Assembly: GCA_001179505.1 (NCBI GenBank)
Contig: CDMY01001045.1
Span: 153,569-217,568, forward strand
Direction: 5' to 3'
Origin: Vitrella brassicaformis
Lineage: Eukaryota > Sar > Vitrellaceae
Length of the DNA stretch: 64,000 nucleotides
How positions within the stretch are numbered: the first letter of the stretch is position 1; every line of letters begins with the position of its first letter. The position numbers and the translations under genes are program-made. A model generated the notes under the pieces. It worked only from the letters and a program-made list of their open reading frames with translations. It did no database searches and was not told the origin of the DNA. This document shows, piece by piece, positions 23,423-35,637 of this stretch.

Positions 23423-23473
23423 GACAGGTTTTTGCACTTCTCATATGTGTCAAGTCTGATGCAAAAACCTGTC
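23423..23473. repeat. Perfect 14-bp inverted repeat after surface-protein stop
   Basis: Arms at 23423-23436 and 23460-23473 are perfect reverse complements (GACAGGTTTTTGCA), separated by 23 bases. The repeat begins 29 bases after the stop codon of the mosaic surface gene, after a T8 tract. It could form a 3' UTR hairpin. Confidence 0.9.
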
Positions 23474-23570
23474 ACTATTGCCTAATCTGAATCCCTCATG
23501 CTAATCGATCGATGGCTATGCTATCTGTGTCTCTAACATGATATTCTATATTTCATCGCCGCCCGCCGGC

Positions 23571-23656
23571 AGATCCGGGAGGGAGAGGAGCGGCACAAAG
23601 AGCTGCTCGATTAAAAAAAGCAACACTGGCTGCTTATTCACACTTCTCTCTCCCTT

Positions 23657-23696
<40 letters not shown>

Positions 23697-23889
23697 TGTG
23701 TGGATGTCAGAGTTGGGTGTGTTGTGTTCGTTGGCTTGTCGGGCGGATGCCGTGGAGGCGCACGAGAAGAGCTTCATCGAGAATGCATCCGCGGCCCTCC
23801 ACGATCCGCGCACCCAGAGGGACCGACAGATGGCCAGCCTCAACAAACAACATCACGCACAAATCAAACCACTCCAGCAGCAACACAAC
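23571..23889 (+). CDS. Coiled-coil exons interrupted by assembly gap
   Basis: Two candidate exons precede the run of Ns. After an AG at 23568-23570 comes IREGEERHKELL. After a long CT/GT tract (23647-23702) comes a frame with DAVEAHEKSFIENASAALHD and then RQMASLNKQHHAQIKPLQQQ, running into the gap. The composition (E, K, Q, A, L; heptad-like) is that of a coiled coil. No start codon is assigned. It may be the 5' part of the coiled-coil gene at 24614 or a separate or duplicated gene; the gap hides the answer. Confidence 0.4.
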
Positions 23890-24189
23890 NNNNNNNNNNN
23901 NNNNNNNNNNNNNNNNNNNNNNNNNNNNNNNNNNNNNNNNNNNNNNNNNNNNNNNNNNNNNNNNNNNNNNNNNNNNNNNNNNNNNNNNNNNNNNNNNNNN
24001 NNNNNNNNNNNNNNNNNNNNNNNNNNNNNNNNNNNNNNNNNNNNNNNNNNNNNNNNNNNNNNNNNNNNNNNNNNNNNNNNNNNNNNNNNNNNNNNNNNNN
24101 NNNNNNNNNNNNNNNNNNNNNNNNNNNNNNNNNNNNNNNNNNNNNNNNNNNNNNNNNNNNNNNNNNNNNNNNNNNNNNNNNNNNNNNNN
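23890..24189. other. Assembly gap of 300 N
   Basis: Exactly 300 undetermined bases. The round number suggests an estimated or nominal scaffold gap. Any open frame drawn through it is meaningless. Confidence 0.99.
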
Positions 24190-24613
24190 TGCTGTGCTGC
24201 ACGCCTTCATGCATACGTGCCTTGCATGTGTTTTGTCGACCTTTTCGACGTCCTGTTGCGTTCTTTTGCTTCGAGTGTGTGTGGGAGGCACTGCACGTGT
24301 GGTGTGCGCTGGGGATTGTTCGCATTGTTCGCCTTGCTGGGAATGACCTTGTCGCGTTGCTGCTTTGCCTTCTGCATATTGCTCACGTGGACGTTTCACT
24401 CTGCAAACCATGAATACACCCATGACTGGCCTGTACGGCTCTGCTGCATACATAGTCTCTTTCCTCCCTCTTTCGCCGGGTGTACAATAAGTACATAGAC
24501 ACATGCGATCCGATCGATGCGCTGCCGAGACACAACTCGATCTCGCGTCAACTCTCTCGCTCTGCCTGTCGCCCGCCCACTACACACACACACACACACA
24601 CACATACACACAC
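24190..24613. other. Region after gap, no supported gene
   Basis: About 420 bases between the gap and the ATG of the coiled-coil gene. It is TG- and CTT-rich, with a CA tract at 24584-24612 immediately before the ATG. Probably promoter or 5' UTR, or an intron if the gene spans the gap. Confidence 0.45.
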
Positions 24614-25722
24614 ATGAGTGTCTCTCCGCATGACCAGCCAGCCCCACTCGATGACATCTCGCCCATGACGGCAGCCGACACGGCCCGTCAGCTTGCCGAG
24701 CTGTCCTTGTTGCTGAAGGCGCTGCCGGCCCGATATCTGTCGGTGGCCGAGCTGCACGCCAGGGCCGAGTACGTCGACGCGGTGGACAAGTGCGGCCAGC
24801 TGGAGAGGGCAAAGGAAGCGGCCAGGAAGGACGTCGAAGACATGAAGAAAGGTCAGCTGGGAGAGACATCCATAAATCCATCGGTCGATCGGCTGCTCTG
24901 CTGTTCTGTCTGCGTCTTCACTTCCCCATTCACCGATCGGTGTGTGTGTGTGTGAGTGTCAGCGTGTGCTGAGGCTGAGGAGAGGATCGCATCGATCAGA
25001 CGGGAGACGCGACAAGTGCGTGTGTGTCTCTGTGTGTCTGCCCCACTCATTCATTCATTCATTCATTTATTCGGTGTCTCTCTCGCTGCCAGGTCTATGC
25101 CCACATTTCTCAACTGACCTGCGACCTCCACAAGACACAACAGGTCTGACTTCATGACCCACACATCCATCCATCCACAAATCCTCGCTGCTGTGTGCTG
25201 TCCATCTATGTGTGTGCAGGAGCAGCACGAGTGCGAGGCCAAGTGGCAATCGCTGCAAAAACGTCTGGCCGCCGCACAGCAAGTCACCAAACAAACAAAG
25301 ATGCAGACACAGACACAGAGACAGGCGATAGATGCTCTCGGTGTGTGTGGCTCAGGAGCATGACGTCATGCTCAGACACGAGGACAAGACCGCCAAAATG
25401 ACAAATGAAAACAAAGTGAGAAGAGGCTGCTTTGGCAGCATCTCACCTGTCTGTCTGTCTGTCTGTCTCAAGGTCTGTCTGTCTGTCTGTCATTGTGCTT
25501 GCTGCAGAGCGAAGACGAGACACACAGTAGGCCCCCGACAATGCGCACAAACGAGCGGCGCAACAACTACAAGAAGCAGCGCCGGTCAGCCAGCCCGTCC
25601 TCATGGTGTCGGCCGATGTGACTGACGCACACAAAGTGAGTGCCTAAATTGTCCTTGGTGCGTGCAGGTCGTTTTATGACGTCCCGCAAGTCATCAACAG
25701 ACCGACGGACGACGGCCACGCG
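24614..25722 (+). CDS. Coiled-coil protein, 3' end uncertain
   Basis: I do not recognise the family. Exon 1 starts at ATG 24614 (MSVSPHDQPAPLDD) and runs through LAELSLLLKALPARYLSVAE to EDMKKG, ending in a phase-1 donor near 24851. It then joins ACAEAEERIASIRRETRQ (24961-25016), VYAHISQLTCDLHKTQQ (25093-25143), EQHECEAKWQSLQKRLAAAQ (25220-25281), EHDVMLRHEDKTAKMTNENK (25357-25416), a basic exon SEDETHSRPPTMRTNERRN (25508 on), and SFYDVPQVINRPTDDGHA (to 25722). Later introns are mostly phase 0. Heptads of A/L/E/Q/R support a coiled coil of about 130 residues with a disordered basic tail. The terminal exon is not identified. The gene may begin before the gap. Such proteins are often cytoskeletal, but nothing here proves that. 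Confidence 0.6.
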
Positions 25723-26234
25723 GTGAGACAGGCGAAGGGCGTAGATCGTGTGTGGTGACGCACGAGTTGGCGGCTGTGTGTCTTGTCTTGTGGAGTGGAT
25801 CTGTCCGACATGATGCAGTCGGGCGGTGTGTGATGAGATGTCAACCGAATGAAGAGCTCACTTGTCAGCTGCAGGGCGGACAGACAGAGATGGATGGAAA
25901 AGCTAGCTTATTTGCTTATCTGTTTGTGTGGACAAAGAGACAAACACAGACTGACCCGTGTATATGGCGTAATCAAGAACGAGGGGAGGAAGGAAGCCTT
26001 ACTTTCGATACGTGCAACCTATCCACACATATCGACTGTCCGTCCCCAATTCCATTCACCCGTCCACCCGCCCACCCGCCCACTCGTCCAGTTCTTGCAA
26101 TGGGTCATTTGCGATCACTGTGTCACATGTCTCATCAGCCCTCTTCCTTCTGCCACGCTTCCTGTCGCCTTCTGTCACCTCTCCCGCTCCCATGCTCAAC
26201 GCCGGCGCCTCTGGTGAAGGCGCCGATGGAGAAC
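25723..26234. other. Convergent intergenic region
   Basis: About 0.5 kb between the 3' ends of two convergent coiled-coil genes. It contains CCAC/CCCG-rich low-complexity DNA at 26040-26095. It may hold the unidentified last exon of the plus-strand gene. Confidence 0.4.
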
Positions 26235-29200
26235 TTACCATTGAGTCACTTGACCCACTCTGGTCGTTATCCGCACCTTGCTCGCCAACCCGGGGCCGTC
26301 TCCTCTTCGGTGCGCCTCCATTCGGATATCGGGGCTCGGGGGAGGCATTGAGGATGTTGTCCAAGGCATACGGGTCCGCAACACCAGCAACAGTGGTGCT
26401 GTGAGGGCCCGGGATCGAGGAGGCTGAGGTGACGATAGACAATCAAATGGCAGTGTATCAGAGCATACCGGATGCTCTGGTTTTTTCGCACCTGGCTCCT
26501 CTCGTTGGCGTCTCGGAGGGCGAGCGGCGACTGGGCCAGGGACTGGCAAAGAGTAAATTGCTTGATGCGATGGTGGAAAGTCAGCAGCTGACTGCGACAA
26601 TGCAGGTAGGCCGTTCACGGCTGCTGCGATGGCAGGCTGAGGCTCACAGACGGGGGGCTTTTTGCTGGCGTCGGGCTCGAGAGAGAGCAGATCGGCTAGC
26701 GAGGGGTCAACAGCGCCTTCCCTTGCGGCCTGGGCTATCCCTGGACACGACACGTGAATATACGACACCTGCAATTCTTTGTATCTGCCCTGTTCTCATA
26801 CCTGGCCTGAATGGGACAAATCGCGGCTGGGAGGGCTGGGAGGGGGCAGGCTGCCCCACAAATGGGACCGCCTCCATTGCCGTGGGTGCGGCGTCCTCGG
26901 GCGATGGCTGCTCGCTCTCATCGTGTGTCGGGTCCCTGGTGTCTGCCATTCGCTTCTGAAACAGCCCACACATCCAGTTCGTCATTCCAGCCGGTAGGTA
27001 GCCCGACTCATCTTCCCACCTCTGCTTCTTCTGCTTCTTCTGCTTCCTGTGTGCGTCCCTCCACTTCGTCCTCAATATCTTCCTGCGGCATTTCATCCTT
27101 GTGCTTGGCCTCTCCTTCCTGCCAATGGTAAGAAATCGAGCGGGACGTGGCTTAGCTGCGTCGCTGCTGCGTTGTGCTCCATGTGCTCACGAAGGCTGGC
27201 AGTGGTTGCACTTGCGCAGGTACTTCGAGTGCGGCAGGCTCTTCGGGTGGTGGCGTCACTGGAATGGGCGGCTGCGCAATGGGCTCCTCTAGCGCTTCGT
27301 CAGCATCATCATGATGGCCGAGTGTGCTCGAGGGGGGCACGCCTGAGGGATCCAGCGTCTGCATGGGCAGCTCGTCAACCGCGGTTTGTCGACTGTTTTG
27401 GGGCAGAGGGACAGGAGGGGCACTTCGCGGAGCCTCCTGCTCGCTGACTGTAGACGCTTTCTTCTTGACGGCTTTGCCACTTGCTCGCCTTCCGGCACGA
27501 CCTCCTGCTCGAGCGGGCTTGGGGCTCTCCTTTCTGCTGACAGCCTTCGCTGGCGGCTTCTTGGGCATTTCCTTCGGGCGTTTCTGAACCGAACGAGGGG
27601 GGCTTGGCGGTGGAGAGACACCAGACGGGAGAAGACTGATTTAAGTGATGGACAGACATGCAGACATGCAGAGGAACGTGCGTGGGCTCATACTGTGAGG
27701 GCAGGATGGCTTTGACGTCCATCGGCAGGCTCTCATAGGCCGCATGCACATGGGCGTCGAGCCGGCTTGCTTCGCTTGTGCGCGTCTCGATTTTCTTCTT
27801 CAGGTCGGCTAGCTGCAAGCAAGCAAGCAAGAAGCCATGTGTCTGTGAAGGGGCCTCAGTGGACTGCAGCTCATGAAGGTACCTACCTGCTCCTGCATCC
27901 GTTTGCCCGATTGCCTGAGCTCCTTCAGGTTGTGTGCGTGCTCCTGCTGCAGCCGCTCCCTCAACCCGAACTCCTACGCATTCAAGTGAGAGCAATGAGC
28001 AATTCGTCCAGCCAGCAGACAGACTTATCTATCCGTAGGTGCGTGAGTGCATACATACATAGTCGATCTCCCTTCTCAGTCTGGCCGCACTCTTGGCCGA
28101 CTCTTCCCTCTTCTTGACCTCTTTGGCAGATAGTGATCGCCCGGCCGGCACGGTATCGCCTTCGGGCACGTGAATGCCCCGCTGACGGAGAAGACCGAGA
28201 CACTCCCCTATTCGCGCCTGGAGGCTGGATATGTGCTCCTGGTGCCTGGAAAGACAGACAGACAGACAGACAGGCAGGCAGAGACATGCGTTGCAGCAGA
28301 GCAAAGAGGTGCAGCCTGTTTGGTTCCCTTCCTGCCTGCCTGCCTGCCTGCCTTTGCGAGCTCTCTGTGTCTCTGAGTATCGCCTGCTTCAGACGCAACG
28401 TTCTCTCCATCCAGTGCTGCACCTGTGGCCCAACAGCAGAGCAGCTGAGCGACGGTTTACTTATAAGTCCCTGTCTGGTGTCTTATTACCTACCTCGGTG
28501 GTCAGGGCTTCCAAAGCTTTGGTCAGCTTGATCTCGGCGCGGTCGTTCCTGTTCAGGACCTCCAGTTGGCGGCCCTTGCGCTTGTTCTCCGCCTGCATCT
28601 CCCGATTCACCTGCGAAAGAGCCGCAACCCTCTCGTCAAGCTGCAAGCCCATACACATGCAACTTGTACACATGGCATGTAGTGTCTCATACATATCGTC
28701 TGACTGGAATGGCTGTCGGCCGGCTGACTTACTTACCTCTTTGATTCTGCCCTTGAGCCTGACAGCTAAAGCTGGGTCTGAAGCCTTGTTGAGGAGACGC
28801 TGGAGATGGACCAGCTGGAACGAAACCGGGGAAAGAGCATTCATTGTTTGCGTTTGCATGCGGTCTTTCCTGCCATCCGTACTGTACCTCTCTTTTGCTG
28901 TTTTCCAGCTGCTTTTGAGTGTTTTGGGTATCCTCATCTCTGACCTGTACCCGGGAGCGAGGCTGCCGACCTGCAAATAGACACAGCAGTCAGTGACATG
29001 CATGACTGCGCTATAGCTGTGTGACAGATACACATTCTGCGCACCTCCCTGGCTGCCCATCTTCGTGGTATACGCCGTTTCAAGCATCGTCATTGATGCA
29101 TCCATGTCTCGGAGGAAGGAACGCACCAGCTGGTTCTCACTCTGGATGGCTTGCATGTCTTCGGGACGGTTCTGCAGTGACATCACACAAAAACATGCAG

Positions 29201-29682
29201 TGATGGCTTGCAGCATTCGGACAAGCTTTGAGCTTCTCTCTCACCGGGTGTAACCTCAGGAATTTCCCGGCATCTCTCACGTGTCTTTTGGCCTTGAGGA
29301 GCTCCCTCGACTCGGCCAGCCCCAGCCCCAGGATCTTCGCTGGCCTTGATGGCGCCGACAGGGAGTGCGTGTGGTCCTGCTGCCTTTTGGATGAGAAATC
29401 AGATACAGTGGAGGGGTCATCTGGGGCATCACCCGCAGCAGCGGCTGTCGTCGTTACTGCCTGCATGATGTCGGTGTACTCCTCTGTATATTCGCTCAGT
29501 TCTGTCGTGTGTGGCTCATCCCAACCGTGACGCTTCAAGCTGTCGCTCTGTCTCAGGCTCATCCTTCGTGAGCTCGCAGAGCTCCTAGCTCGCTCTCCTA
29601 TGGATGGACAAAGAGACTGTGAAGGACACCTTCGAGTTGAGGAATCCGAGATCTGGCACCCGGCATCCATTTTCATCGTCAT
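26235..29682 (-). CDS. Long coiled-coil protein with basic Pro/Lys-rich region
   Basis: This is a multi-exon gene of unrecognised family. The start is ATG 29682 or 29676 (MTMKMDAGCQ); an internal ATG at 29562 is also possible. After a Ser-rich leader come coiled-coil exons: ENQLVRSFLRDMDASMTMLE (about 29100), LVHLQRLLNKASDPALAVRL (about 28780), LDERVAALSQVNREMQAENK (about 28600), HQEHISSLQARIGECLGLL (about 28220), EFGLRERLQQEHAHNLKEL (about 27940) and LADLKKKIETRTSEASRLDA (about 27790). Next is a low-complexity exon with KRPKEMPKKPPAKAVSRKES and poly-Pro/Glu (27200-27590). Further disordered exons follow to the stop at 26235. The pattern (long coiled coil, then a basic, disordered C-terminus) suits a cytoskeletal or basal-body protein, but that is a guess. 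Splice joins in the C-terminal third are uncertain. Confidence 0.58.
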
Positions 29683-29717
29683 ACTTCATCGAAGCCTCTG
29701 AGCTACCGCCAACCACC

Positions 29718-30603
29718 ATGGTGAACCACGGCTTGAATCACTTTACCATCGCCACCCCAGATCTGAAGTCCAACATCGAGTTCTACAGGTAGATAAGGAA
29801 AAGAATGAACCCCTTTGTCTGAGTTGATCTTCCTGCAATCGGATGCTGTGCTGCAATTGCAATTGGGTGCTGCCTGCAGGGATGTCCTTGGTTTGGTGCA
29901 TGGCCCTCCCCTGTCCAACACATCTCCTGTGAGTGAGAAGACGGGAATCACTCACTGATTGTTTATCTGAGGCTTCCTTCCTTCCCTGTGAATCCTTGTG
30001 TGTGTGCCTGTTAGGGTGCGTACATGTATTTGCCGGGTACAGACACACAGCCAGTGGTCCATATGATTGATTCCTCAAAGTGGAAGGACGACAACAACTT
30101 GGACTTCCGGCTCGACGCCAAGCCTTCGGAGCCGCTGGTGGCTGACGGCAGGGCCGGCCACAGGACGGGAGGCCTCGAGCATATCGCATTCGTGCTGGAC
30201 GCCGAAGGTGCGCGCGCACACACACAGAGAGAGTCGGGCAGTCGGTAGGTGTTTCATGAAGGCGTGCGTGTGGGTGGCAGATTTCGCGCCCATGAAGCAA
30301 CGGTTGGTTTCCATGTCGATAGAGCATGTGGAGGGCAATGACAATGCACCACAGGTGCGCACGCACGTGAGGACATCCATCATGCGGAGAACACCTTCAT
30401 GGTGCGGTTGGTTGGCTGTGCCATTCATTCAGGTGCGGCAGTTGTGGTTTTTTGGTGAGTCTGGGAGGGAGGGAGGGAGGAAGAGATGAGCTCTCTGCAT
30501 CGTGTGTGTGTGTGTGTCTGTGTGTGTGTCTGTGTCTGTGTTGTCTTGTGCAGACCCCCAGGGGATAAAGCTGGAGCTGAATTTTGTCGCCCAGGACAAG
30601 TGA
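29718..30603 (+). CDS. Glyoxalase/VOC superfamily protein
   Basis: VOC-fold metalloenzymes include glyoxalase I, dioxygenases and epimerases. All six exons can be placed: 29718-29788, 29880-29928, 30015-30207, 30281-30354, 30433-30454 and 30554-30603, giving about 152 residues, the usual size for a single VOC unit. The start (CACCATGG context) gives MVNHGLNHFTIATPDLKSN, with the first metal-ligand His in NHFTI. Then come FYRDVLGL, HMIDSSKWKD, GLEHIAFVLD (second His), and FFDPQGIKLELNF, whose terminal Glu is the usual third ligand. The order H...H...E fits a metal-dependent VOC enzyme. Intron phases alternate. Its ATG is only 35 bp from the ATG of the divergent coiled-coil gene. The exact reaction cannot be read from sequence. 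Confidence 0.92.
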
Positions 30604-31168
30604 CGAATAAATTAAAGTGGTTGTAGCGTTGCGTGAGTGATTTGATGTATGTCCGGCAGTAGGGTGGGTGGGTGTACATATGTCGGTGGAGAGACCTAGG
30701 CTGTCGTGGGCAGGGCAGACACTTCGTGTACGTGTGACTGGGTGCTTCTGGTGTATTGGTTGGAGTCACAAGTGGGGTGGGAGCAGACGATATGCGACGG
30801 TGGAAGTCCATCGAGGCACAATCAATGAGTGATTGAATGAACAGTGAGGGAGAGTCCTGGCTGACGGCCCGACCGATGCCATCAATCAGTCGACAAAGGA
30901 AAGAGTCACGCCAACACAGCACTCACGAACACGCCTTGTCGCGTCGCGTACACACGCACATATCTGAGCTGCCTTCGTTGTCAGTCAGACACCGGCCATG
31001 CCATGCGTATGTACAGCGATGGATGGATTGGATCCTTGGCAGCGGTCAGGGAGCACCATGTACATGCGAACGTATGATGCCTCATGCACGGCAATGCACC
31101 ATCGTCGGCCCACACCCACACACATGTCAGCCATGCTCTCGATGCAGGCAGGGCGGGCGGGAGCATGC
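30604..31168. other. Convergent intergenic region
   Basis: About 0.56 kb between the ends of the VOC gene and the ribosome recycling factor gene. An AATAAA-like AATAAATTAAA lies at 30606, three bases after the VOC stop, and could serve as a polyadenylation signal. I see no gene. Confidence 0.5.
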
Positions 31169-32549
31169 TCACACAGTCATGATTTCCTTGTCTTTGATCT
31201 TGTAAGTCTCGTCAATCTCCTTGACAAACTTGTCTGTCAGCTTCTGAGCCTCGCCCTGCACATCCATCATAGGTAGGAAATGACAGACCACACCAGCGAG
31301 TGCGGGCCGGTAGGTACCTGAAAGTCTTTGCTTTGGTCTTCGCTCAGCTCTGAGTCTTTCTCCATCTTCTTGATGGAATCCACCACATCCCGACGAATGT
31401 TCCTTACAATACAACCACACACAGCCACACGCACACACGTGCCCGCCGGTGCGAGGGATGTCTGAGTGTGTGTGTGGGCCGGGCCACCCACCTTATTGCC
31501 ACCCGGCTGTCTTCGGCAATCTGCTTGGCTTGCTTGGCGATGCCCTTCCTGCGATGACATCGCAGACCAGACACACAGAGAGGCAGACAGACAGGACAAT
31601 ACACACAGAAATGCACAGAGCGCCACTGATTGGCTGTTTATTTGCCTCTACGACATTTGGCTGAGATAGCTGGCTGACCTCCTGTCTTCGGTCATCGCTG
31701 GAACGTTGAGCCGGATGCACCTACCCACACACCACACAGAGCAGGCCGGCCCATTCAATTCACGTGCTGGTATGTATGGTCGATGGATGCTCTTTGCTTG
31801 TGTGTTCCCTCCCACGCCCTGCCGTGTCTGTCTGTCTGTCTGTCTGTCTGTGTGTCTGTGAGTCAGTCTGACTTTCCATCGCTGTTTGGCGTGAGTCCCA
31901 GTTCCGACTGCAGGATGGCCTTCTCGATCACCGGGATGACGCTCTTGTCGTAAGGGTCGATCCTCAGTGTTGACGCGTCAGGCGCACCGTAACCTCAACC
32001 AACACACAACATAATACAACACACAAGCAAAGGTAGACAGACGATAAATAAGGTGAATAAGGGTCGTGCGACGCCCAGCACTGACTCGCCAGCTGTTTGA
32101 GCGGCGTCGGTGTCCCGTAGTACTCAATGCTGATGCGGTCCAACATCCCCGGACTGCACTCACAACCACCAGTATACCACCAATCATGCCATGCAGCGCA
32201 GGCAGCAACCAACGGCCACTTCTCCCATCCCTCCTCCCTCTCCCTCCCTCCCTCCCTCCCTCCCAACTCACTTGGCTCTGCCCGTCCTGAGAGTGGCGAG
32301 GTTGTTGCGCAATGCATCGAGGCTCTTCTGCATGCGCTCCTCGCCGTCGAGGAGGTACTCGTTGGCCATCGATGGGCCATCCTCCTGCATCCACACACCC
32401 GACGCCGACCGATGGCGTGACACATGGAGGGGCAGATGGGACCGCCAGAGCCGAGAGGGGGGCAGGAAGGCAAAGCTGTGGCGGTAGCCCAGCAGGTGGT
32501 CTATCAGGCAGAGAGCCATGGATACGCGCAGGGACGCTGACGCCGCCAT
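31169..32549 (-). CDS. frr: Ribosome recycling factor, organelle-targeted
   Basis: RRF splits post-termination ribosomes together with EF-G in bacteria, plastids and mitochondria. The mature part begins near [20 protein letters not shown] and [20 protein letters not shown], a classic RRF signature. It continues with [44 protein letters not shown] (joined over an intron at about 31735-31895), [20 protein letters not shown] and a C-terminal [15 protein letters not shown]. Stop is at 31169. About 70 residues precede the domain from ATG 32549: [20 protein letters not shown], then [17 protein letters not shown] and an Arg/Ser/His-rich stretch. The hydrophobic start followed by a Phe-containing AFLPP motif resembles the bipartite leader of complex plastids. 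A mitochondrial presequence is the alternative. Length and motif content are normal for the family. Confidence 0.93.
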
Positions 32550-32725
32550 GAATATGAATGAAACCTCAAGATCCACACTCGATTTGCGCCAGCGACCACG
32601 CAACTCGTGTTTGCTGATCAGATGACCGCTGGAAACGTCGCTGCTTCTTCAGAGCTCGCCCATCCTCTGCGAGCTTGGCTTGCAGAGGGAGAGCCCTCTT
32701 GGAGCATTTCTTCAAAGTGTGTGTA

Positions 32726-35600
32726 ATGAGAAGGAAAGGCAGACGATGGAGCCTTGTGCAGATCCTCTCACCGCTGTGCCTTGGCGTGGTGACCGCGGCG
32801 TGTGCGGCTTTGCTGAAGCGGTACGCACGACGTGGGGACGTAGATCAACCCATCCCCATCGCTGCTTGTGCGCCGTCAGGTTACGTGACGCCTCGCCCGT
32901 CCCGCCGACTGCTTTCTCGCCCCTGCCTTCGCTTCTGCAGAGGCATAGAACACTGACTGACCTGACGGACACGAAAGGGGGAGAGATCTGACGTGTTGGT
33001 CCTTTCTTCCTTCTCTCTGTATGTTTGCAGGCGTGCGGGTCCGCCCTCTCCCTTGTCCAGGCTGGGTGTGTTGGCGCCCGAGGGGTCCAAGTATCCGACG
33101 CCTCATGAGACCATATGGGGCGGACCCGATGGAAAGGGCCTCATACCGGTCGGACGCACTTTGCAATCGATACACACACACACACACACATTATGGCGGG
33201 TATCGGAGTGTGTATGTTAATGGCGGTTTGGTTGGTGGTTTGGTTGTGTCAGAGTGACGACACGAATCCCTGGTATGTGTTCAAGCACTGCCCCTGGGCG
33301 GCGCTGGACATGCGGGCCAACCTGCTTCAGCCAATGGGTGCGTGCGGACACATGCTTGCTTGTACTGATCAGTGAATGGAAGCATCTTACACACGCACAC
33401 ACACGTGGTGGGAGGGGCTCTATGTCTGTCTGTGTGTCTGTCTGTCTGTCCATCTGTGTGCAGGGGTGATCGGCAGCGGGCCGGAGAACTATGACGGCAT
33501 GGGCCTCGACGAGGAGATCTTCGAGGGCAACAGAGACAGGTGTGCGGGTGGGGTGGGCTGCATTGCCGACACATTCACGTGACAAGAGAGAGACCTTCTT
33601 GTCTGTCGTCCCTCCTGTGTGTCTTTGTCTCCTCCCTCCCAGGCAGCGCAATCCCGCGTGGCCTCGCCACCTCGACCATGGTGTACAGTGGAGGCACGCA
33701 TACCAGTGAGTGAGCACACACACACATAGACCGACCAGGAGACCAAGATGCCTAAGCACTTCACGTCGCCTGGCGGTGTGCTGTCCAGGCATGGCAACGG
33801 TTACGATCCCCACCCAGAGCCCGACGGCTGCCAGGACTACACCATCGGTCGGTCCGTACGGAACGCCGATCACACAAGACGTAGACCATATGTGTGCCTG
33901 CGTATGTTGTGTGTATGCGGGTGTGCAGGCGAGACTGACGAGGACCTGGAGCGTCGGCAGTGGGGCTGCTTCAACAACGACAGGGGCAAGTACCTCGACC
34001 CCATCACAGGTGGGTACAGACGTCTAAAGGACGTGATGCCATCTGGTCTGTCTGGTGTGTGCATGTCGGTATGTCGCTGCAGCGTACAAGGATTTCCGCG
34101 AGGACCCGACGACGATGACGCCGCACGTGCCCTTCCAGAAGTTCGATCAGCCGGTGGTGCAGGACTACCCCGAGTGGGGCAGATACGGCCCGTGCTTCCC
34201 ATCACACCACGTACTCGCCGACTGGAGGTGAGTGAGGACAGGAGAGGAGAAGAGAGGGCCTTGGGTGAATGGGATGGGCGAAGGGGTGGAGAGGGGGTGC
34301 ACAGACAGACAGACAGATTGATGGAGGTGAATGGGGACACATCACTCATTTCTTCGCGCCTCCCTTTTGTTTCCGTTCAGGATGAATCTGGCTGCCCTTG
34401 ACAAACTTGAGAACGGCCCTGTCATCGAAATGCCCCACTCAAGCAGTAAGGAAGGACCCGGGGGCCCTGCACTCACTCTGTCAGACGTCTGACATCAGTC
34501 ACATCACACGTGTCCTGTCTGCCTGTCTGTCTGGGTGCAATCGATCGATCAGCGATACTGCGCCGTAAGAAGGAGCTGCTGGACGAGATCCGCGCCAATG
34601 CGTCGGCCTTGGCCAAGGAGGGGAAGGTGTATGACGTGTCAGCCATGATCCGGGCCAACTGCGCCATCGACCCGGAGGCCTTCAAGGCCAGCCAAAAGGC
34701 CACAGACACACGCGCCATCCTCCGCACCGTCGGGCAGGGCGGCAAGCGCAAAATCGGCGACATGACACGCGCCAGCCGTGGGGCTCCTACGAAGGGCCTG
34801 ACGCGCAGCCAGCAGCTCAAGCTGGACCAGCAGCGGCTGGAAAGGAGCCGGGAGCGCGCCGCGTGGCTGAGCATTTATCTCGACTACGAGCGGATGCTGC
34901 GGGGCGGGTGTGAGGAGGACTATGATGGCGTCTACTGGGGGCCGTCGTGGGAGGGCGGCGGGGTGGGGTACAACTACACCGGGCCCATCAAGACCGTCAT
35001 GCAGAACCCTTTTGACGTGCCTTACACCGGATGCAAGTCAGTCACTCATTCACTCACTGCAGAGGGAGGGAAGGAAGGAAGGGGAATTCGCCCGTCGGGG
35101 GATCCATGGGTCGGTGTGTCTGTGTGTCATGTATGTATGTATGGTTGTAGTTTGCAGTGGTTTTCGACCAAGGAGGAGCTGGCCGAGCTGTACCACATCC
35201 ATGTGCTGGAGGCGCGCAACGAGGGGCGGGTGGGCCTCGACGCCCAGCACATTGGCCTCCCGGACCAGGAGGAATACCCAACCAGACCCAAACTGTAAGT
35301 GACCCGCGTCTGTGCCTTACAGCTCCAGACACGTACAGTACACACGACGACCGACCGGTGTGTGTGTGGGTTTCCCTCAGCAAGAAGTTTCGGCGTCTGA
35401 CCAGTTTCTACGTGCCCTACTGGACGCGTGTGGCGTTCGGTGAGGAGTTTGGAGATGCTCTCGAGCAGCACGAGCAGCTCCCCGACGACCTCATGAGGGA
35501 CATCATAATCGACCTGCCAACAAAACACAAACAGACACTCCTGCATGATAATAATAATGAGGTGGGCGGACGGACAGACAGACGGACGGACAGAGAGGCA

Positions 35601-35637
<37 letters not shown>

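Noticed and set aside
23707-24504. Long open frames spanning 23890-24189
   Set aside because: They are open only because the 300 Ns contain no stops.
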